Positions 7,611-14,745 of a stretch of 64,000 bases of DNA are shown here, piece by piece. The notes beneath the pieces were generated by a model. It was not told where the DNA came from and searched no databases. It saw nothing but the letters and a program-made list of their open reading frames with translations. The position numbers were made by a program, and so were the translations under genes. The stretch's first letter is position 1; every line of letters begins with the position of its first letter. The stretch is from positions 186,001 through 250,000 of the forward strand of contig JAHLLH010000003.1 of assembly GCA_020444265.1 (NCBI GenBank), read 5' to 3'. The stretch comes from a bacterium. Lineage in GTDB: Bacteria > Electryoneota > Electryoneia > Electryoneales > Electryoneaceae.

Positions 7611-10058
7611 CTACTCTGCCAGACGAACCTGAATCGCTCGCTGCCCTACTGCATGAGGTAGGACAACCTCAAGAAGGTCGAGATCTTCGTCGTAGGTCCA
7701 CTCACGTTCCCCGGCAGGGTATCCACCAGTAGATGGCAAGGGCAATAAGGCTCCTGTATGTCTTCCTTCGCTGACTTCTTGTGGGGTGGACTCGATGCCA
7801 TGGAATCGGAGACGGAGAAAGGATTGGCTTGCTTCGAACGATCCCTGCTCGATACTGCCTTGCTGCAGCAGGATGGTCTCACCAAATCGGCTAAGCGAAA
7901 ACTCACAAGTTCGGGAATCCGGTTTGACACTCGAACCATCATCTTCGTAGAGCGAGAAGTGCCCTGCTGGTGCGTCCTTGATCGGGTAGAGATCGAGGGT
8001 GAGGGTGTCTGGCACAAATTCGCCGACGTATTGCATCACTGGCCAGCTTGGGATGATCGCGTTCTCACGTGCGAACACCGGAATCCAGTCCAAGCCAGCT
8101 ACCACCAACGTCCGTCCAGGCCCCTCGTACCGTTTGCCTGTCTTCAGCTCGGTCCAGCTCCCCTTCGGGAAGTAAACGGGACGAACTCCTGCATCCGATT
8201 GGAAGATGGGCGCGACCATTACATGGGATCCGACAAGGAACTGGTCGTTTACGGCTCCAGCTTTCAAATCGGGGGTGAAGGCGGGATCGAAGACGAGCGG
8301 GCGCATCATCGGGGCGCCGGATTGTACATGTTCATGGAAAAGACTGTACCAGAGTGGCAGCAGTGAATACCGCTGTTCGATGACCTGCTTGACGTACTTT
8401 TCTACGATGGGACCATAGGCCCAGGGTTCGCCACGGTGGCTGTGGACATCCGCATGGTTCCGAAAGAAGGGGGTCCATGCACCGAACTGGACCCAGCGCA
8501 GGAAGAGCTCCGGGTCGCCGCCATCGGTAAACCCACCGAGATCGGAGCCGACGAAGGCATTGCCGGACAATCCCATGCTCATCAACATGGCGGGAGTCAC
8601 GCTGTAGTGATCCCATGTGCCGGGAACATCCCCGTTCCATGTTGCGGCATAACGTTGGACACCGGGGGCACCGGCACGTGTCAAGACAAAAGGTCGCTTA
8701 TCCGGATGGGCCTGCCTTAAACCTTGCTTCGTTGCTCTTGCCATCAGCAGAGCGTAGACGTTGTGTGTTTCACGGTGATCCGTCTCGATCCCTTCTCCAT
8801 CCCACCGGCTGTCAAGCGGGAAGCCACCCTCGGGCTCCCAGGTGGCGGGCTCATTCATGTCGATCCAGATTCCATCAAGGCCGGAGGAAACCCACTCCTC
8901 GATTCGACCGGCCCACCAGTCTCGTGTTGCAGGAGAGGTGAAGTCGGGGAAGACGGATGGTCCAGGCCACACTTTGCCCACAAACAACTCGCCATCCGGC
9001 ATCGTAACAAAGTAGTCGCCTTCGACCCCTTCGTCGTAGACATCATACCCTGTCTCATCGCCGGCATAGACACCGGGGTCGACAATCGTCACCGACCTGA
9101 AGCCCATCGATTCGAGCGAATCATTCAATGCGTGCGGATTTGAGAAGTTCATTTTATTCCAGGTGAAGACACGAAAACCTTCCATGTAGTCGATGTCCAT
9201 CCAAATGGCGTCTGCTGGGATGTTGCGTGCCCGAAGCTCCTTAGCGATTCCAAGTACCTCATCGGCGGACATGTAGCTCCAACGGCACTGGTGGTACCCC
9301 AAAGCCCAAAGCGGAGGCATCGAAGCACGACCGGTCACCATGGTCAGCTGCTCAACAACATCCGGCATCAGCGGGCCGTAAAAGAGGTAGTAGTCAAGTG
9401 CTCCGCCATCAATGCTCATCGCGAGTCGGCCGGGGGTGGAAGCTCCAATGTCAAAGTGAGATCGATAGCTGTTGTTCAGAAAGAAACCGCTCACCGTACC
9501 CTCACGCACGGACAGGTAAATCGGGAACGATTGGTAAAGGGGGTCTTGTTCGACAGCAAATGCCCCTTCTGCCAATACATCCGTGTTCCACATCGTAAAG
9601 CTGCGTCCGTTTTTCAAGATCGGTCCGGAGGATTCACCGAAACCGTATATCCGCTCGTCTGGCAGGAGACGTTTTTCGACAACGATGTTATCATCGATGG
9701 TGACGCCCAGATCCTCGCTTAGGACATGTCGGTTTCGGTCAAACATCGAGATGCGTCCATCCGATTTTTGAACGAAAAGGACCAGGGAGTCCGTCTCCAG
9801 TTCGAACAAGTCGTCATCTTCTGTCACTGAAAACTGAGCCATTGGTTCGAGTGGCTCGCTGACCAGCCAGGCACGAGTCGGGTGGGGCGATTTGTTCGAT
9901 TCGTAACGAACATGAATCACGTTGTGACGGACCGCGGTCAGGACCAGGGTCTTCCCCTCAAGGGGAAGCCTGAACTCAGAGTTGGATGTCATCGAGCAGC
10001 CCGATAGAAAGAGAAACAGGAGAGCAAGCAGGATAACGGGGATGGCAAACGAGCGCAC
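7611..10058 (-). CDS. Glycoside hydrolase family 31 (alpha-glucosidase-type) lipoprotein
   Basis: This 815-aa protein hydrolyses alpha-linked glucosides or xylosides by a retaining mechanism. The nucleophile is D400 in GIWIDMNEP, and the probable acid/base is D477 in TWNGDVPGTW. The family landmarks PPLWALGYHQCRWSY (before 265), FVGSDLGGF and FFRNHADVHS are all present, and the length fits GH31. The N-terminus is a lipoprotein signal with lipobox LSGC (C21), so the enzyme is membrane-anchored in the periplasm or at the surface. It starts at GTG (10056-10058) with GGAGG 5 bases upstream. It is transcribed in the same direction as the beta-helix protein 166 bases downstream, so the two could be co-expressed for polysaccharide use. 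The exact substrate is unknown. Confidence 0.92.
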   Translation of the reverse strand: MRSFAIPVILLALLFLFLSGCSMTSNSEFRLPLEGKTLVLTAVRHNVIHVRYESNKSPHPTRAWLVSEPLEPMAQFSVTEDDDLFELETDSLVLFVQKSDGRISMFDRNRHVLSEDLGVTIDDNIVVEKRLLPDERIYGFGESSGPILKNGRSFTMWNTDVLAEGAFAVEQDPLYQSFPIYLSVREGTVSGFFLNNSYRSHFDIGASTPGRLAMSIDGGALDYYLFYGPLMPDVVEQLTMVTGRASMPPLWALGYHQCRWSYMSADEVLGIAKELRARNIPADAIWMDIDYMEGFRVFTWNKMNFSNPHALNDSLESMGFRSVTIVDPGVYAGDETGYDVYDEGVEGDYFVTMPDGELFVGKVWPGPSVFPDFTSPATRDWWAGRIEEWVSSGLDGIWIDMNEPATWEPEGGFPLDSRWDGEGIETDHRETHNVYALLMARATKQGLRQAHPDKRPFVLTRAGAPGVQRYAATWNGDVPGTWDHYSVTPAMLMSMGLSGNAFVGSDLGGFTDGGDPELFLRWVQFGAWTPFFRNHADVHSHRGEPWAYGPIVEKYVKQVIEQRYSLLPLWYSLFHEHVQSGAPMMRPLVFDPAFTPDLKAGAVNDQFLVGSHVMVAPIFQSDAGVRPVYFPKGSWTELKTGKRYEGPGRTLVVAGLDWIPVFARENAIIPSWPVMQYVGEFVPDTLTLDLYPIKDAPAGHFSLYEDDGSSVKPDSRTCEFSLSRFGETILLQQGSIEQGSFEASQSFLRLRFHGIESTPQEVSEGRHTGALLPLPSTGGYPAGEREWTYDEDLDLLEVVLPHAVGQRAIQVRLAE

Positions 10059-10351
10059 TCACGCCTCCGAAAAGAGGTTGAAACAGAATGAAACACTCCA
10101 GAAGGTAGCAAAACCGGAGGATGGTGAGAGAGAATCCTCACCAATTGGAAGGGGTAGGACCCTCCTCGAATAATGCTGCGAACGTAGCAAGTCCTATCCC
10201 TCGCTATCCCTGTGTTCAAACCCGAAATTCTACTTTTGTTATTAGTTTCACATAATAATGTAGTGTGTACTGGCTCCGGTAAGGTGAGTCTAACTTAAAG
10301 GCGAACAACAAGGTACTCTAAGGTGCAGGGCTGTGACGACTGAGCAATGGC

Positions 10352-10367
10352 TGGTACTAAGGAGGCA
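10352..10367 (+). promoter_or_regulatory. Possible sigma54 -24/-12 element of the redox operon
   Basis: TGGTACTAAGGAGGCA has GG (10353-54) and GC (10365-66) exactly 10 bases apart and matches 8 of 12 consensus positions. The usual TT before GC is absent. It is weaker than the site at 14462, but both share GGTAC in place of GGCAC. Confidence 0.3.
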
Positions 10368-10412
10368 AGTCCTTGACATACTTTTCACAAAGTCTTACTT
10401 TTCCTGTGGAAT

Positions 10413-10450
10413 AGGGAGGGGACACTCAGCGCACCCTGTGCGGCCTCCCT
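10413..10450 (+). promoter_or_regulatory. Double hairpin in the leader of the redox operon
   Basis: AGGGAGG (10413-10419) can pair with CCTCCCT (10444-10450). Nested inside is a perfect 5-bp hairpin CGCAC-CCT-GTGCG (10430-10442). It ends 36 bases before the ATG of the ferredoxin gene. There is no T-run, so an operator or an RNA leader structure is more likely than a terminator. Confidence 0.4.
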
Positions 10451-10486
10451 AATGGTCTATATGTCACAAGGACGTGGGGGGGCTTG

Positions 10487-11269
10487 ATGGACGGCCCAGC
10501 TTCAATTCTTCTCGATTTCACTCTCTGCATCGGATGTGGAGCGTGCGAGGATGCCTGCCAGGAGGAGCACAATCTACCTGCTGATCCTCCTGAGGACAGA
10601 TTGGATTACCGTAACTACACGGTAGTTCTAAAGAAGGACGACCAGTATTATCGCAAGATGTGCATGCATTGCGAGGAACCTACCTGTGCATCCGTCTGCC
10701 CGGTTGCTGCCCTCATAAAAACAGAGGAAGGACCGGTTATCTACCATCCCGACAAGTGCATCGGTTGTCGCTACTGCATGATGGCCTGCCCGTTCGGGAT
10801 TCCAGCCTACGAATGGCACAAGCCCATTCCTGTCATTCGCAAATGCATCATGTGCAATGAGCGTGTCTCTGCGGGCAAGCAGACAGCCTGCGCCTGGGTC
10901 TGCCCGGTCGGGGCTTGCCGTTTTGGTCCACGCGAAAAAATGCTTGCGATTGCGAAACGTCGTATCGCTCAATTCCCGGATCGCTACGTGGATTACATCT
11001 ACGGCGAGAAGGAAGTCGGTGGAACATCTGTCCTGATGTTGTCAGGAACGCCGTTCGAGGATCTCGGCTTCCGGATGGATCTGGGTGAGCAGGCGCTACC
11101 AGAACTCACCTGGACCGTCATGTCGAAAATTCCAAACATTGTTATCACAGGCGGCATTCTGCTTGGTGGGATCTCCTGGATCATTCAGCGTCGTATGGAT
11201 ATCGAAAAAGAGAACTTGTCCGCTCTCGACGAACATATCAAGAACCAGGAGAAGGGAGGTGATGCATGA
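10487..11269 (+). CDS. Four-cluster [4Fe-4S] ferredoxin subunit with C-terminal membrane anchor (HybA/DmsB-like)
   Basis: This 260-aa electron-transfer subunit has four cysteine groups: CIGCGACEDAC, CMHCEEPTCASVCP, CIGCRYCMMACP, and CIMC followed by CAWVC. These are the ligands of four [4Fe-4S] clusters, as in the HybA/DmsB/NrfC family. A single hydrophobic helix near the C-terminus (about residues 212-229, IVITGGILLGGISWII) should anchor it, as in HybA. Unlike HybA, it has no Tat signal: the first cluster begins at about residue 13. I chose ATG 10487 over the preceding TTG. The stop overlaps the next ATG (ATGA), so it is coupled to the NrfD-like subunit, to which it should pass or from which it should receive quinol electrons. 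Confidence 0.9.
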   Translation: MDGPASILLDFTLCIGCGACEDACQEEHNLPADPPEDRLDYRNYTVVLKKDDQYYRKMCMHCEEPTCASVCPVAALIKTEEGPVIYHPDKCIGCRYCMMACPFGIPAYEWHKPIPVIRKCIMCNERVSAGKQTACAWVCPVGACRFGPREKMLAIAKRRIAQFPDRYVDYIYGEKEVGGTSVLMLSGTPFEDLGFRMDLGEQALPELTWTVMSKIPNIVITGGILLGGISWIIQRRMDIEKENLSALDEHIKNQEKGGDA

Positions 11270-12417
11270 CATCCCTGATCGCCTATTGGCAGCGCCTCTC
11301 CGGCCATCGCCGCTTCGCCTGGATTACTGCCGGGTTTATCATTCTCCTGGGTCTCGTACTTACCTACCGTCGATTCTTCATTGGCCTGGGGGATGTGACA
11401 AATCTGACGGACGAGTTTCCGTGGGGCTTCTGGATCGCGTTTGATGTTGTTGGGGGCGTCGCACTGGCAGCAGGCGGATTCACCCTCTGCTTCCTCGTCT
11501 ACATATTTGGCTACCACCGTTATCATTCCATCGTACGGCCAACCGTGCTGACTGCTTTCCTCGGCTACATCCTGGTTGCGGTCGGTCTGCTTTACGACCT
11601 CGGGAAGTACTACAACATCTGGCATCCGATCGTAATGTGGAACCCGCATTCGGTGATGTTCGAAGTTGCCTGGTGCGTCATTCTTTACCTGACGGTCCTT
11701 TTCCTCGAATTCCTTCCCGTTGTCCTTGAGAAATTTAACCTGATTGCACCGTTGCGTTTCATGCAGAAACTGACCATCCCCATCGTGCTGATGGGTGTGA
11801 TCCTCTCAACCCTGCATCAATCGTCCCTCGGTTCAGTCTTCCTGATCGTTCCTAACAAGCTACATCCGCTTTGGTACACACCGATCCTGCCGTTGCTCTT
11901 TTTCCTGTCAGCAGTCATGGTCGGTCCGGCAATTGTGATCCTGGAATCGAGCCTCAGCGCCCGTCTCTTCCACCGTGGCCTCGAGACACCGATCCTTGCC
12001 GACCTGGCACGTTTCCTCCAGGTTGCGTTGCTTGTCTATGTTGCCGTCAAGATTCAGGATCTCTTCGTACGTGGAGTCGTAGGCGAACTCTTCACCGGGG
12101 AGTATGAAGCTTATCACTTCATGGGCGAGATGCTCTGCCTGTTTTTCGCGTTCGTAATTCTCGCCTTCCGCAAGTTGAGAACCAACCAACGCTGGCTGTT
12201 CACCGCTGCAACCCTGGTTGGCCTGGGTGTTGTTTACAACCGGATGAACGTCGCCTGGATCGGCATGCTGCGGGGGACGGGCGCGTCCTACTATCCGGCA
12301 TGGACAGAACTGGCGACCTCAGCATTCCTGATCACGGTTGGAATGGTCGCCTTCTATTTTATCGCGAAGTTCTTCCCGATCTTCCCTGAACTGGAGGAGG
12401 AACACAGCCATGCGTAA
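11266..12417 (+). CDS. NrfD/HybB/PsrC-family quinone-interacting membrane subunit
   Basis: This 383-aa integral membrane protein has about ten hydrophobic helices, among them FAWITAGFIILLGLVLTYRR and VAWCVILYLTVLFLEFLPVVL. Its length and features, such as FPWGFWIAFDVVGGVALAAGGF near the N-terminus, match the HybB branch of the NrfD family. Such proteins carry no haem and exchange electrons between menaquinol and the partner ferredoxin. It overlaps the ferredoxin gene by ATGA and is followed 67 bases later by a tetraheme cytochrome. Together these resemble the membrane module of Hmc/Hyb/Dsr-type complexes without a catalytic subunit. Confidence 0.92.
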   Translation: MTSLIAYWQRLSGHRRFAWITAGFIILLGLVLTYRRFFIGLGDVTNLTDEFPWGFWIAFDVVGGVALAAGGFTLCFLVYIFGYHRYHSIVRPTVLTAFLGYILVAVGLLYDLGKYYNIWHPIVMWNPHSVMFEVAWCVILYLTVLFLEFLPVVLEKFNLIAPLRFMQKLTIPIVLMGVILSTLHQSSLGSVFLIVPNKLHPLWYTPILPLLFFLSAVMVGPAIVILESSLSARLFHRGLETPILADLARFLQVALLVYVAVKIQDLFVRGVVGELFTGEYEAYHFMGEMLCLFFAFVILAFRKLRTNQRWLFTAATLVGLGVVYNRMNVAWIGMLRGTGASYYPAWTELATSAFLITVGMVAFYFIAKFFPIFPELEEEHSHA

Positions 12418-12484
12418 CTCGAATCGCAACAATCATGGGTCCAGCCCGGCCCGTAAACAAGCTGTTGATACAAGGAGAACCACC

Positions 12485-12838
12485 ATGCGTCGGGAACGCA
12501 TATTCTGGATCCTTCTGCTGGTCGCGGTCTTCGCCCTCGGCGCGCAGACGGAACGGTTCAGCGAGATCTACGACTGGGACAACCGTCGTTCGGAAATCCC
12601 GGAGAAGCACGTCTTCCAGACCCAATATCTTGGCGGAACGCAAATCGTTTTTGACCACCAGATGCACGTGGACGATTTTGGGATGGAGTGCATTGAGTGC
12701 CACCATGTAGAAGGTTGCGCTCACTGCCACAAGGAAGATGTCCGCCAGGTTGACGTTGCCGAAGCAAAGGTGGCGATCCACAGAAACTGCTTCGCCTGCC
12801 ATGAGGACATGAGCTGCGTGGAATGCCACAGGCAGTAA
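12485..12838 (+). CDS. Exported tetraheme c-type cytochrome
   Basis: This 117-aa protein has a signal peptide (MRRERIFWILLLVAVFALGAQ) and four CXXCH haem-attachment motifs: CIECH, CAHCH, CFACH and CVECH. Additional histidines (FDHQMHVD, HHVEG, IHRN) could serve as distal ligands, as in class III cytochrome c3-like or cytochrome c7-like proteins. It should act in the periplasm and may stay anchored by its uncleaved N-terminus. I start it at 12485, with AGGAG upstream and the signal peptide immediately after, rather than at the earlier in-frame ATG (12410) that overlaps the NrfD stop. It is the third gene of the redox operon and probably the periplasmic electron donor or acceptor. Confidence 0.9.
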   Translation: MRRERIFWILLLVAVFALGAQTERFSEIYDWDNRRSEIPEKHVFQTQYLGGTQIVFDHQMHVDDFGMECIECHHVEGCAHCHKEDVRQVDVAEAKVAIHRNCFACHEDMSCVECHRQ

Positions 12839-12861
12839 ACCAGTTATTGCTGAAAAACAAC

Positions 12862-12894
12862 CGGGTCGGTGCTTGAAGAGCACCGGCCCGTTTT
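12862..12894 (+). terminator. Rho-independent terminator of the redox operon
   Basis: CGGGTCGGTGC (12862-12872) pairs with GCACCGGCCCG (12880-12890) with one G-T pair and a 7-base loop, followed by TTTT. It lies 23 bases after the cytochrome stop, between convergent genes. Confidence 0.88.
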
Positions 12895-12917
12895 CAGTTT
12901 GAGAGGATGTGAATTTC

Positions 12918-14222
12918 CTACACGATCTGGAGCTTCCGCAATTTTCGCCAAAGGGTTGAACGGTGAATGCCCAGTTCCTCGGCGACTGCGTTGCGGTTGC
13001 CTTTGTGACGTGTGAGGGCATCTACCAGGATGCGGCGTTCGTCATGGTCACCCGCATGACTGGCCAACTGGGGTTGCTCACCACGCAGTCGTGGGGGAAG
13101 ATGCTCGGGCAGCAGCACACGGTCATGGCACATCACAAAAGCGTGCTCGATCGCGTTCCGCAACTCACGGACATTGCCGGGGAAAGGGAAACCGCGGAGC
13201 AGGGCGATGGTTTCCGGCGCCGCGTAGTCGATTGGTTTGCGTGTCTCTTTGCGTAATTGCTCAATGAAGGTGTTGACAAGGTGTGGGATGTCTTCTGGAT
13301 GATCCCGCAAAGGTGGCAAGTCGAGGGTGACCACATTAATCCGAAAGTAGAGGTCGTGACGAAAGTGTCCCTTTTCGACGGCAGTTTCGAGATCCTCGTT
13401 GGTATTCGCGATAATTCTGGCATTGGTTCGCATCGGCTCAGTTGCGCCCAACGGTTGGAACTCTCCATCCTGCAGGACACGCAGTAATTTCACCTGCAAC
13501 GGCATATCAAGGGAGGAGATTTCATCGAGCAAAAGCGTGCCGTCGTTGGCAAGTGCGAACATGCCCGGTTTGGTCTGACGAGCATCGGTGAAAGCTCCCT
13601 TTTTGTACCCGAACAGCTCTGATTCGAGCAAGGTCCCCGGCAGGGCACCACAATTGATGCGGACATATGGTCCGTGCCTGCGGGGAGAGAGGCTGTGCAC
13701 CGCCCGTGCAAACAATTCTTTCCCCGACCCGCTCGGCCCCTGAATCAAGACGCTGCAATCCGAGGAGGAGATGTCCGGTAGTAACTTGAGAAGTCGTTGC
13801 ATTTCCGGATTGATGGTGACAATGTCTGTGATGGAAGTTTGCCTGATCAACCTGGATCGCAGTTGCTCGATTTCTGTGAGATCCCGAATCAACACGACCG
13901 CTCCTATCGCCGCACCCAGATCATCCTTCATCAAGGTGACCGTCAGTTGGACGGGGATCCGTCGTCCATCCTTCCCTGTAATGTTGGCACGAGCAGTCGA
14001 TTCTTCCTCTTCCTTGTCAATCAGCTCACTCACCACGCAGGCTCGTTCACAGATGCGGGTCTGGAAGAGCTCATAACAGATGTTGCCGATGGCTTCCTGA
14101 GCGGTGTAGCCCGTGATCCGCTCGGCGGCGTGGTTGAAGGCGGTGATGCGGCAGGATCGGTCAACCGAAAAAACTCCATCGGCGATGGTGTCAAACACCT
14201 GGCGATACAAATGCTGTTCCAT
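12918..14222 (-). CDS. PAS-domain sigma54-dependent transcriptional activator (bEBP)
   Basis: This is a 434-aa activator. The PAS domain (about residues 1-115) contains C49, C58 and C62 (C-x8-C-x3-C). The AAA+ sigma54-interaction domain (about 140-370) has Walker A GPSGSGKE (162-169), Walker B GTLLLDE (228-234) and the loop GAFTDA (209-214), a variant of GAFTGA. The C-terminal Fis-type HTH is GNRNAVAEELGIHRSTLWRK. A frame extension to 14342 exists, but a palindromic enhancer-like site lies inside it and the family PAS start fits MEQHLYRQVFDTIADG, so I use the ATG at 14220-14222. No receiver domain is present, so the PAS domain probably senses the signal directly. It is convergent with the redox operon and divergent from a gene with a sigma54 promoter. 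Confidence 0.92.
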   Translation of the reverse strand: MEQHLYRQVFDTIADGVFSVDRSCRITAFNHAAERITGYTAQEAIGNICYELFQTRICERACVVSELIDKEEEESTARANITGKDGRRIPVQLTVTLMKDDLGAAIGAVVLIRDLTEIEQLRSRLIRQTSITDIVTINPEMQRLLKLLPDISSSDCSVLIQGPSGSGKELFARAVHSLSPRRHGPYVRINCGALPGTLLESELFGYKKGAFTDARQTKPGMFALANDGTLLLDEISSLDMPLQVKLLRVLQDGEFQPLGATEPMRTNARIIANTNEDLETAVEKGHFRHDLYFRINVVTLDLPPLRDHPEDIPHLVNTFIEQLRKETRKPIDYAAPETIALLRGFPFPGNVRELRNAIEHAFVMCHDRVLLPEHLPPRLRGEQPQLASHAGDHDERRILVDALTRHKGNRNAVAEELGIHRSTLWRKLRKLQIV

Positions 14223-14303
14223 GGAGGTCCCGGGAAAGCTGGGAGGGTACTTCAAGATAGGCAATCTTCGCGGAAAAAGAAACGAAGATCGTGGTTGCGC
14301 TCG

Positions 14304-14338
14304 TTGCGTGATGTCGCACGTTTCATGCGACATATGCA
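14304..14338. promoter_or_regulatory. Palindromic enhancer-like site (probable bEBP binding site)
   Basis: ATGTCGCA (14311-14318) and TGCGACAT (14326-14333) form a perfect 8-bp inverted repeat around 7 bases. The flanks GTTGC and GCAAC extend the symmetry with a one-base slip. It lies about 140 bases upstream of the -24/-12 element, the normal distance for a sigma54 enhancer, and beside the gene of a Fis-HTH activator. Confidence 0.72.
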
Positions 14339-14461
14339 ACACGACCTAAGACAATGAAGCTCCATCAATCGTGGTGGCTCTCGCTTTACATGACTGCGAA
14401 GAGTGGTCGCCCTGCGGAGTTGTGGAAAGAGGGGAAGAGGTGGAGCTAGTTAAGCTGGAAA

Positions 14462-14477
14462 CGGTACAACGCTTGCA
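14462..14477 (+). promoter_or_regulatory. sigma54 (-24/-12) promoter
   Basis: CGGTACAACGCTTGCA has GG (14463-64) and GC (14475-76) separated by exactly 10 bases, and TTGCA matches the -12 consensus fully (9 of 12 positions overall). Transcription would start near 14488, about 44 bases before the small ORF at 14532. Confidence 0.75.
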
Positions 14478-14531
14478 GTTGGGGGGGACGTGGCCCTCCC
14501 ATGCTTTAAAACGTAATATTTAGGAGAAACC

Positions 14532-14687
14532 ATGCTGGCGATGGATCCTCAGAGCAGCTTCCTGATAAATCTGGAAATCCTGATTGCCGGAACGGCAGTC
14601 CTGCTCCTGGCTGTGTTGGGTTGTGTTGTAAGGGGATGTTTCCACAAAGATCATTCCGCGAACAAGCAGCAGACAAAGCATGTTTAA
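14532..14687 (+). CDS. 51-aa single-span membrane peptide
   Basis: A short open frame starts at ATG 14532, with TAGGAG 6 bases upstream. The product has a short N-terminus, one strongly hydrophobic helix (about residues 10-33, ending VLLLAVLGCVV) and a basic/histidine tail (RGCFHKDHSANKQQTKHV) with two cysteines, C31 and C36. It resembles no family I can name. Its size, one helix and polar tail recall small accessory subunits of respiratory complexes. It sits directly behind a good sigma54 promoter and in front of a strong terminator hairpin, so it appears to be a monocistronic target of the neighbouring activator. That makes translation likely despite its size. Confidence 0.72.
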   Translation: MLAMDPQSSFLINLEILIAGTAVLLLAVLGCVVRGCFHKDHSANKQQTKHV

Positions 14688-14718
14688 AAGAGGTGGGTAT
14701 CTGGGATACCCACCTCTT
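14688..14718. terminator. Bidirectional terminator hairpin
   Basis: AAGAGGTGGGTATC (14688-14701) and GATACCCACCTCTT (14705-14718) form a perfect 14-bp stem with loop TGG. It lies between the convergent small membrane gene and the diheme cytochrome gene. The minus strand has CTTTT after the stem. Confidence 0.82.
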
Positions 14719-14745
14719 CAATAAATGCGATGTTCTTCCAACGAC

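Larger units (their letters stand above)
10059..10486. other. Divergent intergenic region between GH31 gene and redox operon
   Basis: I see no gene in these 428 bases. The right half holds candidate control elements for the redox operon: a weak sigma54-like match at 10352-10367, a sigma70-like TTGACA (10373-10378) with a 17-base spacer to a poor -10 (TACTTT), and a leader hairpin at 10413-10450. Confidence 0.5.
14223..14531. other. Regulatory intergenic region between the bEBP gene and a small membrane protein gene
   Basis: These 309 bases contain a strong inverted repeat (14304-14338) and a sigma54 promoter (14462-14477), both listed separately. I see no other coding potential. Confidence 0.7.

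Noticed and set aside
14223-14342. N-terminal extension of the bEBP from ATG 14342
   Set aside because: The extension contains the palindromic site and has no PAS homology; the ATG at 14222 fits the family start.
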